In this document: positions 10,173 to 21,768 of the stretch, one piece after another
Position numbering within the stretch: the stretch's first letter is position 1
Layout: each line of letters starts with the position of its first letter
From: Multifurca ochricompacta
Lineage: Eukaryota; Basidiomycota; Agaricomycetes; Russulales; Russulaceae
Direction: 5' to 3'
DNA: 64,000 bases
Assembly (NCBI GenBank): GCA_022496185.1
Contig: WTXG01000041.1
Location: forward strand, 1 to 64,000
The notes under the pieces: generated by a model
What the model saw: the letters and a program-made list of their open reading frames with translations, nothing else
The model's database searches: none
Told to the model about the DNA's origin: nothing
Made by a program: the position numbers and the translations under genes

Positions 10173-12180
10173 ATAACATACGCTTTTGCTCTCGTGAGCG
10201 GTGTTGAGGAAAAGGTCGTGGAGGAAAACCGACGGGAATGGTGGGAGATTAAAAAACTAACATTCTACTTGAATGAAAGCGAGGCAAGAAGGAAGAATAA
10301 ACTCGCCTTTAAAACGCGTGAGCGGCTTGTAAGAAAAGCAGTGTTGAGATGTAAAACTGAGCAGGTGGATGAGACTTCCTGTGTGTGTCCCTCCACAACT
10401 GTGAAAATAAAGGGTGAGCGTAATTGATTGATCAAAAAGTCAAAGAGGAAGAAGACTGCAGGTAATAAACTTACAAGAAATGTGCGGCGTTTGAAGAAGT
10501 TTAGAGACAGGGAGGTTAGACTTGCACCTGGAAAGATGGTCAGGTGGAAGGAGCGGTGGTGGTGGTGGTGGCAATGATAACATCACGGGAGATGATGAAG
10601 AGTGAAGTGGATGTCTCGATAGAGAATCCGGGGGAATGGTCATTTCTTCTCTCCACTTTTTTTTTTCTCAGCCTTGCAGAACGCAGAGAGATTGGGAAAA
10701 GGAGAAGAGGGAACGAGCAGGGAGAGGGAGAGGGAGAGGGAGAGGGAGAGGGACGGGGAGGGGGAGAGGAAGAGGGAGAGGAAGAAGGAGGGAGAGGTGT
10801 GAGCCTTCTTCACTTTAGGTTGAAAATGACCTTCTGAAACAAGAAATGAAAATAACAAAAAATAAGGAAAGAAAACGAGCGTGAGCGTGAGAAGTGAAGA
10901 GAAGGAGGGTACGAGAGAGGGTGCGATCGTCGTTGGTCGTCGGAGGTGTCGAGGACGGGAACGGGGAACGGGGAACGGGGAACGAGGAACGGGGATGAGG
11001 ACGGGGGGACGGTGACGGGGGGACGGAGACGGGGAGAGAGCAAACTGGCTGGCAAGTTCTGTTCTGTTCTGTTCTGTTCGATCTTGAGACTGTAGACCGT
11101 CAAAGCTGACAGCTCAGGGGCGAAAACCGAAACATACAAAGTAGACGTACCGTGTCCGTGCTCGTCCCCCCGTACTCGTACTCGTACTCGTACTCGTTAC
11201 CCCGTACCTGTGCCCGTAAAGCTGGTGGGCAAGATTGTTAGCAGGCGTCAGGTATGCGAGGACAGACGTTCAACCATGGACCATGATCAACCGGGAACGG
11301 GAATATGTTATCTGTTATCCTCCACCACCAATCGCCCGTGGGGGAGACCTGCGCTGCGCTGCGATGGACGGAAACAATTTGACACCGGAACGAGTTCAGT
11401 CGAAGATCCTTCTCAGATCTCTCTTACTTTGACCAGATTGAGTATACCAATATCGCCAGATTCGGTTACCAAAGTAAGGTAATTATCCCTCGCTCTCGTG
11501 ACGCCTCTCCCTCCTTCTCTCTCCCTCTCTCGCTCCCTTTTCCCCTCTCCCTCTCCCCTCTCCTCCCTTCCCCTTTTCCTCTCTCCTTTGGCCTCATCCC
11601 ACTAGTCCCTAGAGAGAGGTAAATAGATCTACAGCACCTTCACTCTTCACTCGCCGCTCTCACCCAGATCTCAATCAAAACCTTTGTCCTTGAGCTATGC
11701 TTTTGTCACTTCCTCTCTTCCCTTCATTGAAATGGTCCGAGGCGCTCTATATGGCGCCGCAAATTGTTTCCGCGGCATGGGGTTACCATACACACGCTTA
11801 AGAGAAGACGTGTTCTCGCCGACCTGACCGAAGATTAACTCTCAACTCTCAACTGCTCAAGTGCTACTCACTGTATTTGACTTGAGCACATTCAATATTC
11901 GCACGCACGGTAAATACCAGCGGTGGAACATAGCCATCTCCGAGAGGATGCCTGATATGTATGTATGTATGAAATGAACCGAGCCCAATTGCCTTCATTT
12001 TCTCACCATCTTTTTCAAGAGTTGCAAGTTGCCAGGGATACGATACCAGAGCCTTGGCATCATCACGTTAGGGTCATTATTTTCTTTTTTATTATATCAT
12101 TTAAACTTAAGATTAGTCGTCACACAGTCACAGTCAGTCACTCCACTCGAAAAAAAAAAAGTATTAGTCAAATAATTATA
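10173..12180. other. Two kb of low-complexity DNA, upstream of the zinc finger gene
   Basis: No convincing exon was found, though the missing 5' exon(s) and promoter of the minus-strand zinc finger gene must lie here. Simple-sequence blocks: GAGAGG repeats (10721-10793), GGGGAAC/GGGGAC purine-rich repeats (10953-11035), a TTCTG pentamer array (11056-11079), a CTCGTA hexamer array (11171-11197), and a C/T-only stretch (about 11497-11590). The longest ORFs here are products of the repeats. Confidence 0.6.
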
Positions 12181-15100
12181 CTATGCATGCTTTTGTGTGG
12201 CCAGGCAAGGATCTTCACATCGAAGAAGTCTCGCTCGCCAATAATGCTCTACTACTTTCCAACCAGATCTGTCTAAGACTTGCCTGAGTGCATCACCCTT
12301 CACTGGCCGCACTAGCCGAGCCCCCGTCAGAAAATCGGCGTAATGCTTCCATGCTACGGCACCACGAGTCGCTGAACCAGCACGCAACGTCGCTAGTCCT
12401 CCAATCACGAACAACCCTCGTCTCGCTCGCGTTAGCCCCACGTTTAGCCGTCGACGGTCGGCGAGAAAACCAAGAGCACCGGTGGCATTGTTCCGCACCG
12501 TCGAAAACAACACAATCTCTTTCTGCCTCCCTTCGAATCCGTTCACCGTTTTGACTTCAATTTGGGAGAGTTCATCAGCACGGTTTTGGCCAAGGGTTCC
12601 ACGAAAGCGCTGTCGGTGATCCGGGTCGACGTTCAGCAAATAGTTAAGCAGCGAAATCTGTGCTATGTATGGAGAAATGACCCCAATATCCTCACCACGC
12701 AGATCCTGGGGATTGGATGAATTGAATAATACCTCCCTGTCACGTGGGAGGGGCTTAGCCTCACCTCATTCTGGCGCAATAAATCTTCGATGACTGCACA
12801 TACTATAGCTGCGTCGGTTACATTGATCCTGCTACGATCCTTTGTTGCCTCGAGGCCATCATGGTCCAAGAACACGACTGATGGTCTGCCACCAGTCAAC
12901 GCGTTGATCACGAGGTGCTCAGACAAGGGTGGTTGCAGCCGGGAATGCACTCTCCCTCCTGAATCAACCGTGCCATCCTTCAACGACCGTGCGTAGAATT
13001 CCGAGGAGGGGAAGCGCGAAATTTCTGGGTGCATCCGATATTGCATGTCAAGAGTGATTGAGGGTACCACTGACAGACGCCGCATTAGTACCCTATAAGA
13101 ATTCAAGTATATAACAAATACACATTCCAAAACGTACCACCTTCCTCCGTAAGACGCTCAAAGAGGCTAATGTTGAGACCCCGAATTTGGGCCTCGCGAC
13201 TTCTTATCACAGGCGGCAATTGCTTGTGGTCGCCGATTAAAACCACATGCTGTGACTAATATCCCATCCCAAATGAAGTGAGTGAGTGACCAAAAAAAAT
13301 AAGGCAGCTGTCACGTACACCTTTCATCAAAGGGATCAGCGACGCAGGTTCTGTAGCCATAGATGCTTCATCAAGGAAGACGATTGGGAAATCAATATTC
13401 CTCAGTTCTGACGACGCTGCCCCAATGCACGTCGTGCAGATCTGTAAAATAAAAACAAAGATGGGTAAACAGTGATCAATATACCTTACTCCTACTTACA
13501 ACGTCAGCCTGCTTCAGCACATCAGTGATCATGGCTTGGCGTAGCTTGTACAGCTTCCCTTTGACTGCCCAGAATTGACGATCGACATTGGCCATGATAG
13601 CTCGTAAGCTGCTCAGGCGATTCGGTTTATCCCCAGCTTCGTCAATATTTTTCTCCACCAGCCGTATTTTCTCCTGCAACTTCGTTTCCTCACGAACAAA
13701 TACTTCTAGCTCAGTCCGACGAGGATGTCGGTCGAGATAGGCCTCCAATGTATAGTCTCTGAGAGATGGCCGAACCTTTCCATCAAGTCCCACGCGTAAT
13801 GGCTTCAGTCCTCGTCCAACGAGGCCTTCGACAACATGGTCAAGTGCCATATTCGTATATGTGCAAATAAGTATAGGCATTGGGGCTTCAAAAGTGGCCT
13901 AAAATATCGTGATGAGCTGTACAAATGCCAGACAGACATGAGATGCATAGAGACTCACCTTCAATAACCGGGCCGCCTCAATAATGGTCTTGCTCTTCCC
14001 CGTTCCAGGAGGCTAAAGAATGAATGAGACTGTTGCTCGAACTTGAACCAATAAGAAGAAGATAGCTGTCCTCACTCACCCCATGAATGAGGCTGATACG
14101 CTCCCCGACCATCATGGCAACCGCCCTCACTTGCGTCGCATTCAATCCATGTAGCTCCGGGTCCCCGTCTATCCGAATCGGACTGACACCCGAATATCTC
14201 CTTGCCCAACTTTGAATCCGCATATCGTTTTCGAATATACCTCCATCCCCAGTCTCAACGCGTCCCGGATGATCCAAAGCATCATGTGCGGCGTATGAAG
14301 CGTCAGCTGCTGCCTGAAGGGGCTTGGGTTCGCAAACCCCTGCAGACGATGAAAATGAACGGAGGATGACGTCGCGCAAGTACGTTCCCAGTAGTACGAC
14401 CTCACTCCCTGGACTTGAGTTATCCTCTTCGAGAATACGGGGGTCCTGATGCAGCTGCATGACGGCGTGGCACATACGCTCATAGGCAATACCTGACTGT
14501 CCGAGATCCAATCTTGGTGATCGCGATCAGCATTTAATGCATCATAAGATGTGGGCTACCTCCATAGCTCGCCATCGACGGTGAACACTTTTTGAAACGA
14601 CACTCGTAACTGGGTAGACGTCCGCGAAAGCACTCGACCATGCATGGGCTTGTCCCGGAGAGGATCCACGCGTGTGACGAGGACAGATGCACCCCCTCTG
14701 GAAAAACAACCAACATTCATTAAATATGCAATATCGTCGCTCAATACACTCACTCAAATTTATTGTCTGGAAGGACAACTCCGGGACCCAGCGCAAAAGA
14801 GGCGACATGACCAAACTTAGAATCCAGCCAGAATGCTGACATCCCGGTAATACAGTAGCCTTCGTCGCACAATCGTTTGAGAGGCCACTTTGCCAGTCTT
14901 TCGCGCATCTCTCTCTCCTCTTCGGCTTGTTCAAGCTCCAGCAGGGGCAAAAACCTAAAAAGGCAAAAGCTCTATAGTAACCTCATACACGTGTGAAGGA
15001 CCCACCTGTCCTCATATGCCTTCACCTCATTGTAGAAAGGTTCCCCTGGCTGAATCTCAAGTTGTGGTGGCATCACGCGCTTGATTTGCATCTTCACGTT

Positions 15101-15409
15101 CTTCCCATGGCTCGATGACTTAGGATCTTGGCTTTGGATAGGTTTACACGAGAGTGCCCTGAGTTTCCAGTCGAAGCGAGGGGGTGAATAGTCAGGAGCG
15201 GGTGATCGAAGTGGTGATGCTGCTTTGAGGGATGCATCCTGAATGGGGATATCATACTCCGTAGAGGGACCACGAGTAATTTGTTGTTGTGACCACGATA
15301 ACATCATGTCATGTAATGCCTCGTCTTCCCAAGTATGATAATCTGAGGTACGCATAGTCGCTGCCTGGGTTGCCAAAGACCGACCGGACGAGGACTGGCC
15401 ATTTTTCAT
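12181..15409 (-). CDS. UPF1-like superfamily 1 helicase
   Basis: A multi-exon ATP-dependent nucleic-acid helicase of the UPF1/SMUBP-2 type. Motifs in order: Walker [11 protein letters not shown] (about 14013-13965); motif Ia region [13 protein letters not shown] (13860); Walker B FLDEAS (about 13380); motif [12 protein letters not shown] (about 13240); motif [11 protein letters not shown] (about 13040); motif [19 protein letters not shown] (about 12540); motif [18 protein letters not shown] (about 12410). A charged helical insertion sits at 13800-13560, as in stalk regions of this family. The N-terminal 300 residues hold a beta-barrel-like region ([17 protein letters not shown]). The start at 15409 (MKNGQSS) is the first in-frame ATG; an upstream exon around 15500-15680 is possible. 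RNA versus DNA substrate cannot be decided from sequence. Confidence 0.88.
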
Positions 15410-15881
15410 GAAAGAACGCTGGGATGTGGATGTGACAAAGCTGAAAGTCGAGAGAACCAGTGGGCTTTTTTCATTAACGCACGACGAGGAACAAGGCTCA
15501 TTGGCCCGCTTGTAGGAAGAAGTGGCACCCTGAGCGGCCTACCAGAGTTGTAAAATATGAAACGAAAGTCGACTTGTAATCGTGTAGCCAGGTTGGGCGT
15601 TGTGTGACAGAAGGTGATGATAATCCTCGGGCGACGAGGGGAAGGTTTGTATTTGCGGGCACGCGCAGGAATCCCATTCAATTCAATTCAATTCGCACCT
15701 CGTAACACGGTAAATAGAACATGATACGCGCGGATTATCACAAACACAAACCTAAAGCAAAAAACTTGAAAGCTTCTGGCATTCTCTCAACGAAGTGTAA
15801 AATTAAACCCAATCAACCTTCCATAGCAACGGTACGCTAGTTGAGTTTGGCCAAGAGTAAAGTAGGCGGTACTATAAGCCT
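15410..15881. other. Intergenic stretch
   Basis: Lies between the helicase start and the end of the small secreted-protein gene. A 91-codon open frame (15406-15681, minus) contains a basic, Arg/Ser-rich start (MSLVPRRALMKK). It could be a 5' exon of the helicase with organelle-targeting character, but no clean splice junction joins it. Otherwise nothing was seen. Confidence 0.35.
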
Positions 15882-16619
15882 TTACATGGTACAAAGAATC
15901 ACTATGGAGCCAACGCCAATAATAGCCCCACCTGCAACGTAGCCAATCGTCTCACCAAGGTTCAGACCCACATCGGTGGGTCCATCCCAACCAGAAGGCA
16001 GTGTAAGCGCCACTTCGGTGGCTGGGACGGTGATATTGACGGGGGGTGCTTTACACGCCGCAACATAGGCTAAGCGAAGGAGTTAACGATGAGATCCTAC
16101 AGTATGCGTCATCTTGACTCACCTGCAAGAGCAGGTGTAGACCCTGCCCTTGGGTCGGAAACCTTGCGATTTTCTTCGATAATGGTCGTAAAGTAGCATT
16201 GCTGGCAAGAAGTTATGGCCGTGACTGTATTGTTGCTGCACAGACATGTGTCGTCACCATTACAAGCCTATGAATTTTGCTTCAAGACCAGGAACTGAGC
16301 AACTAAAATCTATCCAACACACCTTAATGGCTGTCGTCGCAGGCCCACAGGATGATTGACACTACTGGATCTTTAGCAGGGTATCAAGGCAAACTATTTG
16401 GAATACCGCACCTGACTAGTAAGGGAATCATCTTGCACTGTCAAAAAATTGTCTGCCGTAATATTCCCTATTGAACCACCGATGACAACGTTCAGAGCTA
16501 GGACTGTTGCAAAGTAACGTTAGTGAAGACGATTCAAGGGCCAGGACACATCGTGATATGACAAACAAACCTTGACCAGCAAGTGCGAGAGCAAAAGCAA
16601 AGAGAGCAACGGAACGCAT
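15882..16619 (-). CDS. Small secreted 8-cysteine protein, probably GPI-anchored
   Basis: Exons: 16619-16571 (signal peptide MRSVALFAFALALAGQ), about 16510-16413, a short exon near 16360-16325, one near 16265-16135, and 16072-15882. The joined protein has a cleavable signal peptide, then eight cysteines in the order CX3C, C, CXC, CX2C, C between two Asn-rich stretches (NIT and NNT sequons). It ends in a hydrophobic C-terminus (GYVAGGAIIGVGSIVILCTM). This layout fits a CFEM-like or related cell-surface protein anchored by GPI, but the cysteine spacing does not let me assign CFEM firmly. Cell-wall or secreted location is inference. Exon joins were made by eye. Confidence 0.65.
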
Positions 16620-16941
16620 TTGTCTCAACAGGAAAAAAAGAAAGTAGCTGATGCACCAGGCAAGCCTCACAGAGGACAGAGAAACAATAGATGGGTGGGT
16701 GTTAAGTGGTGAGAAGGAAGGAACGGTAAGTGGTAGGTAGGACGGGGGTGACCAGAGGAGGCGATGAATGTTTACCCACGATCACATGACTTGACGCCCG
16801 CCCAAACTGATGTTGATGGGATGACAACCTTGGCAGTGGCAGTGGTAGTGGCAGCTCTTGACACCACACCCGGGAGCGGTGAAGCACATCTCCGAAGGGC
16901 AACGTGAAAACAGTTAGCAGTGAATAGGGCATTCCCAGCCC
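16620..16941. other. Divergent promoter region
   Basis: Head-to-head gap between the minus-strand secreted protein and the plus-strand Pro/Ser-rich gene. It includes a GGCAGTGGCAGTGGTAGTGGCA short repeat (about 16831). No coding signal seen. Confidence 0.4.
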
Positions 16942-17237
16942 ATGCGCTATCTACAGGATATGTTTACTCCAGCCGACCCTTCTCATGGTTCTCCCTCTAG
17001 CTCTAGAATCTTTTTTCTACCTGGCTCACAGAAAGGCTTCAGAGACGTACTCAAATCTCGCTATCGTCTGAGCGGGTCACACAACCGTCTCAGGGTAGAA
17101 GACATCTACTTCGCCGCAGATTCTGGCCTTCCGCAAGCGCGCAGTATCGATGCCAGTAGCCGCCCGTCAGCCGCCAAGGTGTTACTACAGAGAACTATGG
17201 CATATTTTCGGCGACAGCCCAAGCGTTTGTCACGTCA

Positions 17238-18578
17238 ATGCTCACCCCCCTGCCCAGAATTGAGTTTTCCACAGCCCAAGCCCAAGTGCACCCGCCACAG
17301 CCAGAAATTCCTCTTAATCTAGCCGGACGCGATGGCTTGGCTTCTTTGACTCGGCTGGTTTTGCGTAGCTCTGATGACGTCTCATTCTCCCCTTCCTCGT
17401 TTTTCCGAAGAGTTGAAGAGGTCAGTGCCCTGAGCGCCCGTCCGGAAGTACCGCCCGCATTTCCAGCACCGTCCTTGTCACTCAAACCTCCACCACGTCC
17501 TCGTCGCCGACCACCGCCACCAGTCGAGGAAACTCTTGCTCAGGTACCGCCCCACTTGGATTCTTCGTCATCACTGGTGCATGCCTCATTAACGCCTCGT
17601 AAATCATCGTCCAAAACGAACTTGGACTCGGTGCTAGAGTTGCAAGCCTTGGCCATGGAGCTGGATAAGCGGAACCCGTTGGACTCTCCACCTTTTGCAC
17701 AGCGTCAACTACGTCCCTCTCCGAGCATTAAATTCGCCCGTACCTGTCCACCTCTTTCGTCACCCTGTCCGCCTGCTACTCATGGCCTTGGCTGTGATCC
17801 ACTCACTGAACTGCTCGCCGTTGCTGAGGAACTTAAAACGTTGAAAAACCTTGACAGCGATGACATACTCTATATGACCGACGAGCTGCCCCTGTCGCCT
17901 CTGCCACCTACCTTGCACACTTTCCTTGACGCACCTGGTCCCTCCTTGCGTATTCTCGAGATGGATGTACACAGAGAAGATGAAACATTTCTTGGTGTTC
18001 CTATCCCTTGTATCGTCGTGACGTCTGAACGTGAGTCTCTACCTGCGGATGCTCTGGCAACACGAGTTTCACCGCCGTCATCATCCGAAGACCTACTTGC
18101 TCCACCAATCCCAAAGTATCGGGGACGTACGGAAGCTAGTGACCCCCTTATCATTATCAATGACCGGGAAGTAAAAGGCGACTCTTCATCTTCATCTCCG
18201 TCTCCTTGCGCGGCCTTCGGAGATGATGTGAGAAATTCTTCATCTGCGCTCTGCGACTACTCAAACTGTCTGCCTTCCGATCTGAATCTGTCTTGGGAGG
18301 ACCTGAGTATTGTGAGTATGCCACCACCAAGTAATCAGTGCTCAAAGCCGGACCGCCCGACAGCCCCAAAACCTGCGCTACTTCTGAGGCGGCGCGAACG
18401 CTCCTTGCTTCAACGTGTACTCGGTAATGGTGGAGACAGAAATGTACTCCCAGCGCAGGACAAATTGCGGCCTGGCCCCTCAACTAAGCGGAAACAGAAG
18501 CGGATTTCCAAAGAGGCCATTGGGGCCCCGCGTCCGCTATCGTCATCTTCCCAAGGGGCAACGGTTTTATACCTGTGA
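17238..18578 (+). CDS. Unrecognised Pro/Ser-rich protein
   Basis: A single long open frame of 446 codons, rich in Pro and Ser with short basic patches (PPPRPRRRPPPP near residue 88) and acidic patches (near residues 205-245). There is no catalytic or binding motif I recognise, no signal peptide and no membrane segment; it is probably largely disordered. Low-complexity composition with a third-base pattern like its neighbours suggests a real gene. An open frame at 16942-17322 in another phase (MRYLQDMFTPAD, with a basic region RRQPKRLSRQ) may be an upstream exon joined by an intron around 17190-17240, so the true N-terminus is uncertain. It is convergent with the GH79 gene, 159 bp apart. Confidence 0.6.
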   Translation: MLTPLPRIEFSTAQAQVHPPQPEIPLNLAGRDGLASLTRLVLRSSDDVSFSPSSFFRRVEEVSALSARPEVPPAFPAPSLSLKPPPRPRRRPPPPVEETLAQVPPHLDSSSSLVHASLTPRKSSSKTNLDSVLELQALAMELDKRNPLDSPPFAQRQLRPSPSIKFARTCPPLSSPCPPATHGLGCDPLTELLAVAEELKTLKNLDSDDILYMTDELPLSPLPPTLHTFLDAPGPSLRILEMDVHREDETFLGVPIPCIVVTSERESLPADALATRVSPPSSSEDLLAPPIPKYRGRTEASDPLIIINDREVKGDSSSSSPSPCAAFGDDVRNSSSALCDYSNCLPSDLNLSWEDLSIVSMPPPSNQCSKPDRPTAPKPALLLRRRERSLLQRVLGNGGDRNVLPAQDKLRPGPSTKRKQKRISKEAIGAPRPLSSSSQGATVLYL

Positions 18579-18737
18579 ACCCGTTGTTTGGACCTGCCAG
18601 AGCTGCCACGCAACCATGAAGGTGTTCATGAATGTATAGGGGTAGGAGTAGTTCATGTTATGATTATGATACATTGTTTCAGTAACCCCTAACCAAACTA
18701 GGTGGTATATTTTAGTTTGTACCATAATGCGCTCTCA

Positions 18738-21068
18738 CTATGGGTGCCAGATGGCAAATGTACCCATGACTATAACAGCACATACGAGCGCGAATGAACC
18801 AGGGAATGTTTGCCTCAGACCCAGCGCGCCAGATGATGATCCGGAAGAGGTGGCGCCTTCCTTGTCCTGCATACCGTAATGTCCATTGCTGCCTGAGAGC
18901 ATAGTGGGATCGATAAAAACCGTGTTTGCGGTGCGCGTCACCGCGGATGTTGGAAACGTAAGCGTTGCACCAGGCGACACAGCAGATAATGCAGTGTCTG
19001 TGAGGAAGACGAGCGTGAAGGATGGGGCCGGGACTTTAACTTGGCAGGTCCCCGCAGTGGTATCACAGTTCACAGTCTGGACGTCAAGATTACCTTGGAG
19101 ACGGCCATCCGACTCGAAATTGTTGCCAAAAGTCTGTGAAATGGTCAAAGGTGAATGAGGTATACTATGCTATCAGCTGCCCACCTGGCCAGCCCACGTG
19201 AAATTGCCTTTGGTTGAAACTGATGGTGCACTCAAGTACCTGCGAAGGATCAGAGCTTGGAAATGTGTTGGCCTTCGGGAAACATAAATGACACACTTGA
19301 CTTTAACTGAGGAAGGCGTTGCTCCAGGTTGGCCTGTCTGGCCACCGCCAACAGAAAACGTCGCGATCCAATCATTTGCGCCTGACGGGTCGGTGATGAA
19401 GTTGAACAGCGCGAGCTTCGTCGGCGTGCCATTCTCATAGATTACATAAGTTGGAGCGAACTCGTTTTGCGTGATGTCGAGGACCTGGGATGCATTGCTG
19501 GGACCTAGCGCCTCGGCCATGACGAGCGCGGAATAATAGATTGGACCAATTGTCCATTGATGGAAGGACGATTGATTGGTAGGTGGTGGTGTGAAAGGGT
19601 TGTAATACGCGTTCTGTCCACCCACATGGAAAAGGGCGGTTGAGAAATTATTATACGCCATTGTGAAAGCCCAATCGAGGCCCCAGAGCGCGGCACCAAA
19701 TGAGTCGCTGATGCCAGGAAAGCCCGAACACGAAGCTGTATTCGTCTCAAACATCAGCATGGGCTTGACGCTGGTCATGGCAAATTGGGTAGAGTTCAGG
19801 TAGCCCGTGATAAGATTAGTTGAGGCATTGTGAGTCAAATAATTGGGGAAGACATCTTGTGGATTGATAGCTTTGCCAGTCCCATATACCGCCGCGCAAT
19901 TATTGGCAGGGTATCTGAGTAAGGGGTAGAGTGAGTCAGGGCTTAGCTGAGGCGGCCAAAAAATTATGTACCGTTCGACAGCAAGACCGTATAGACTGCT
20001 GGTATAGGTACCGACAATCCCCGTATCCCAGACTTGCTCGGGAGTCCAGACCGTTGCTGAAATACTTGGAATGATGAAAAGATTGTTCTTATTGGGGACC
20101 AGAGAGTTAGAAGACACTTGGTTGATCAGACTTCCAATGTCACCCATGTAATCAAACGGACTATAACCCTGAGAGCACGATTAAAAAGATTCGGTCGTCG
20201 TACAGACACTCAAATAATTGCTCACCGTGGGTCGGTGCGTGCGGGGAGGTTGTGCGTAGAGATCTGGTTCGTTCCCCGCCTGCAATGCGATAAGATTGTT
20301 ACCCAAGATGGCTTGACCCTGCTCGAGAATGCCGACAGCGAATGGGGTCGTGTTAAAAAACGGGAGACCTAGAAAACTATTAGAAAGGAGAAAGAAAACT
20401 ACGTGGGGCTAAAGCCAACCAAGGAACCAGCGGGTGTTAGTGAAAGCAGATATATTGTTCATGAGGTAAAGCAAGTCTGACGTATAGGCCAGCGGCGGTG
20501 TACCAGTAGGATTAAACGCGTTTGATGTGTCCTTTGCCAGAATCGTGCCGTTGGGTAAGCTCTGGACGAGCTCCGCACTCTCCTGGGTGTTACCTCCAAC
20601 CCGGACTTGTACCCAGCCAGCCCGTTCTTTGATATTTGCCATCAGGTTAAGGAAAGGGACTTGGACCAGAGAACTATTTTTTCCCACTTGGAGACGAACC
20701 AGTCATAGAAAGAAAGCGCGACAATTGAGGAGGTACATACGGACATGCGTTGCCACGGACATTTCAATGGAAAAGCCAAAGAAAGCACCGACTTGCGACT
20801 TGGATAGGCCATTCATACCACCGCTGTATAGCTGGATGGATTGATTGGTAGGTATGGGAGGATTCGGGGGAGGGGGTGGTTGAAGGATTGTGGGATCATA
20901 CGCTGCGGCACCAGTATACGTAGCGGCGGCGGCAATATTAGTTCTGGTCTTGGTCGCGCTGGAGCTTCCGCCGAATATGACTTGGTTATTTGGTTGGTAT
21001 ATAGTAACTTGGGCTGAAACGAGCCAGACGTTTGATGTAAGTAAAGAAAGGACTGAAAGGAAATGCAT
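18738..21068 (-). CDS. GH79-type glycoside hydrolase, secreted/GPI-anchored
   Basis: A predicted extracellular glycosidase of family GH79 (beta-glucuronidase/heparanase-like, in fungi acting on glucuronic-acid side chains such as those of arabinogalactan). Starts with a signal peptide (MHFLSVLSLLTSNVWLVSAQ). The TIM-barrel part includes a region ending RVGGNTQESA (about 20570), the acid/base glutamate in ALQAGNEPDLY (about 20265), and the likely nucleophile in MLMFETNTAS (about 19755). A C-terminal beta domain (19500-18800) follows. Many NxS/T sequons are present. The last residues are a Ser/Gly linker and a hydrophobic tail (LVCAVIVMGTFAIW), typical of a GPI signal. At least five short introns interrupt it. 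Substrate is not determined. Confidence 0.85.
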
Positions 21069-21506
21069 GGCAGGAGTGCCAAAAAAAAAATAAAGGAAAG
21101 GAAAATAAAGAAATAAAAAGAAAAGAGAGAAGACAATGACGTTAAGAGTAAGAGAGAGTGTGGCGTCAGGGTCAGAGTTCCCGGTGATTCATTCAACAGA
21201 TCAATCAATTATTATCATTTCTTCTCTCTCTCTCTCAAGTAATAAATCATGCTACAGATCTCGAATCTAATACAGTATAACATAGTTTAGTGAGATGAGC
21301 GTGATGCCTGCACGCGCTGTCCACGAAATGAGTGTGGCTGATTACTGGGGACGAAAAAGTAGTGGAAAAGAGCTCAGGCGCCGAAAAGAGCTGCAAAGAC
21401 GAGCATCTCGAGGTTGTCTATTAAAGTAGTAAAGGAGAATGAGATACTGAAAAGTCGCGTGGTAGTGTGATGGGACGAGAAGAAACGCACATCTCAACAT
21501 GGTTCA
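21069..21506. other. Promoter of GH79 gene and 3' side of pheromone gene
   Basis: A-rich on the plus strand just upstream of the GH79 start (AAAGGAAAGG... 21080-21130) with TCTCTCTC near 21225. No exon seen. Both flanking genes read minus. Confidence 0.4.
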
Positions 21507-21653
21507 TCATGCGATGACGCATTGCATGTAAGGGCTCTCGGCCTTCCCAAGGTGCTGCTGGTCGAGGGGGATATCGGGGATGGGAATGGAGCTGTCTTGC
21601 ACTTCGGGTTGGCCAAAGGTGAAATCGATCGACAAACTATCGAATGAATCCAT
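21507..21653 (-). CDS. Mating pheromone precursor with CaaX box
   Basis: A 48-codon intronless ORF begins MDSFDSLSIDFTFG and ends SPYMQCVIA stop. The MD-x-F start, acidic middle, small size and terminal CaaX box (C-V-I-A: Cys, two aliphatics, Ala) are the hallmarks of basidiomycete lipopeptide pheromone precursors. These are farnesylated on the cysteine, trimmed of VIA, methylated, and cut N-terminally to a peptide of about 9-15 residues that activates Ste3-type receptors. The mature part probably lies within HLGKAESPYMQC; the exact N-terminal cut is not visible. The ATG at 21653 is chosen because it gives the family-type MDSF start; an upstream in-frame ATG at 21704 would add 17 unusual residues. 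A TATA box lies about 62 bp upstream. No Ste3 receptor was found in the window. Confidence 0.88.
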   Translation of the reverse strand: MDSFDSLSIDFTFGQPEVQDSSIPIPDIPLDQQHLGKAESPYMQCVIA

Positions 21654-21713
21654 GAGGAAAAAGGTTGGTGGTTGGTGGTTATTGACGTTGACGAGCTTTA
21701 GCAAATCAAGGGG

Positions 21714-21723
21714 TTATTTATAG
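21714..21723 (-). promoter_or_regulatory. TATA box of the pheromone gene
   Basis: CTATAAATAA on the minus strand, about 62 bp upstream of the pheromone start codon, a normal distance for a compact TATA promoter. A TGACTGAGTCA-like palindrome (about 21733-21743) lies just upstream of it. Confidence 0.6.
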
Positions 21724-21768
21724 GGAGTTACATGACTGAGTCACACAACAAAAGAGAAGAATTGTTGT

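Noticed and set aside
10544..10837. Glu/Gly-rich 97-codon ORF
   Set aside because: Created by the GAGAGG repeat; every frame of this repeat is open.
15406..15681. Separate small gene with basic N-terminus
   Set aside because: It overlaps the helicase start region and has no independent stop-to-start structure or splice partner; more likely 5' leader or an upstream helicase exon.
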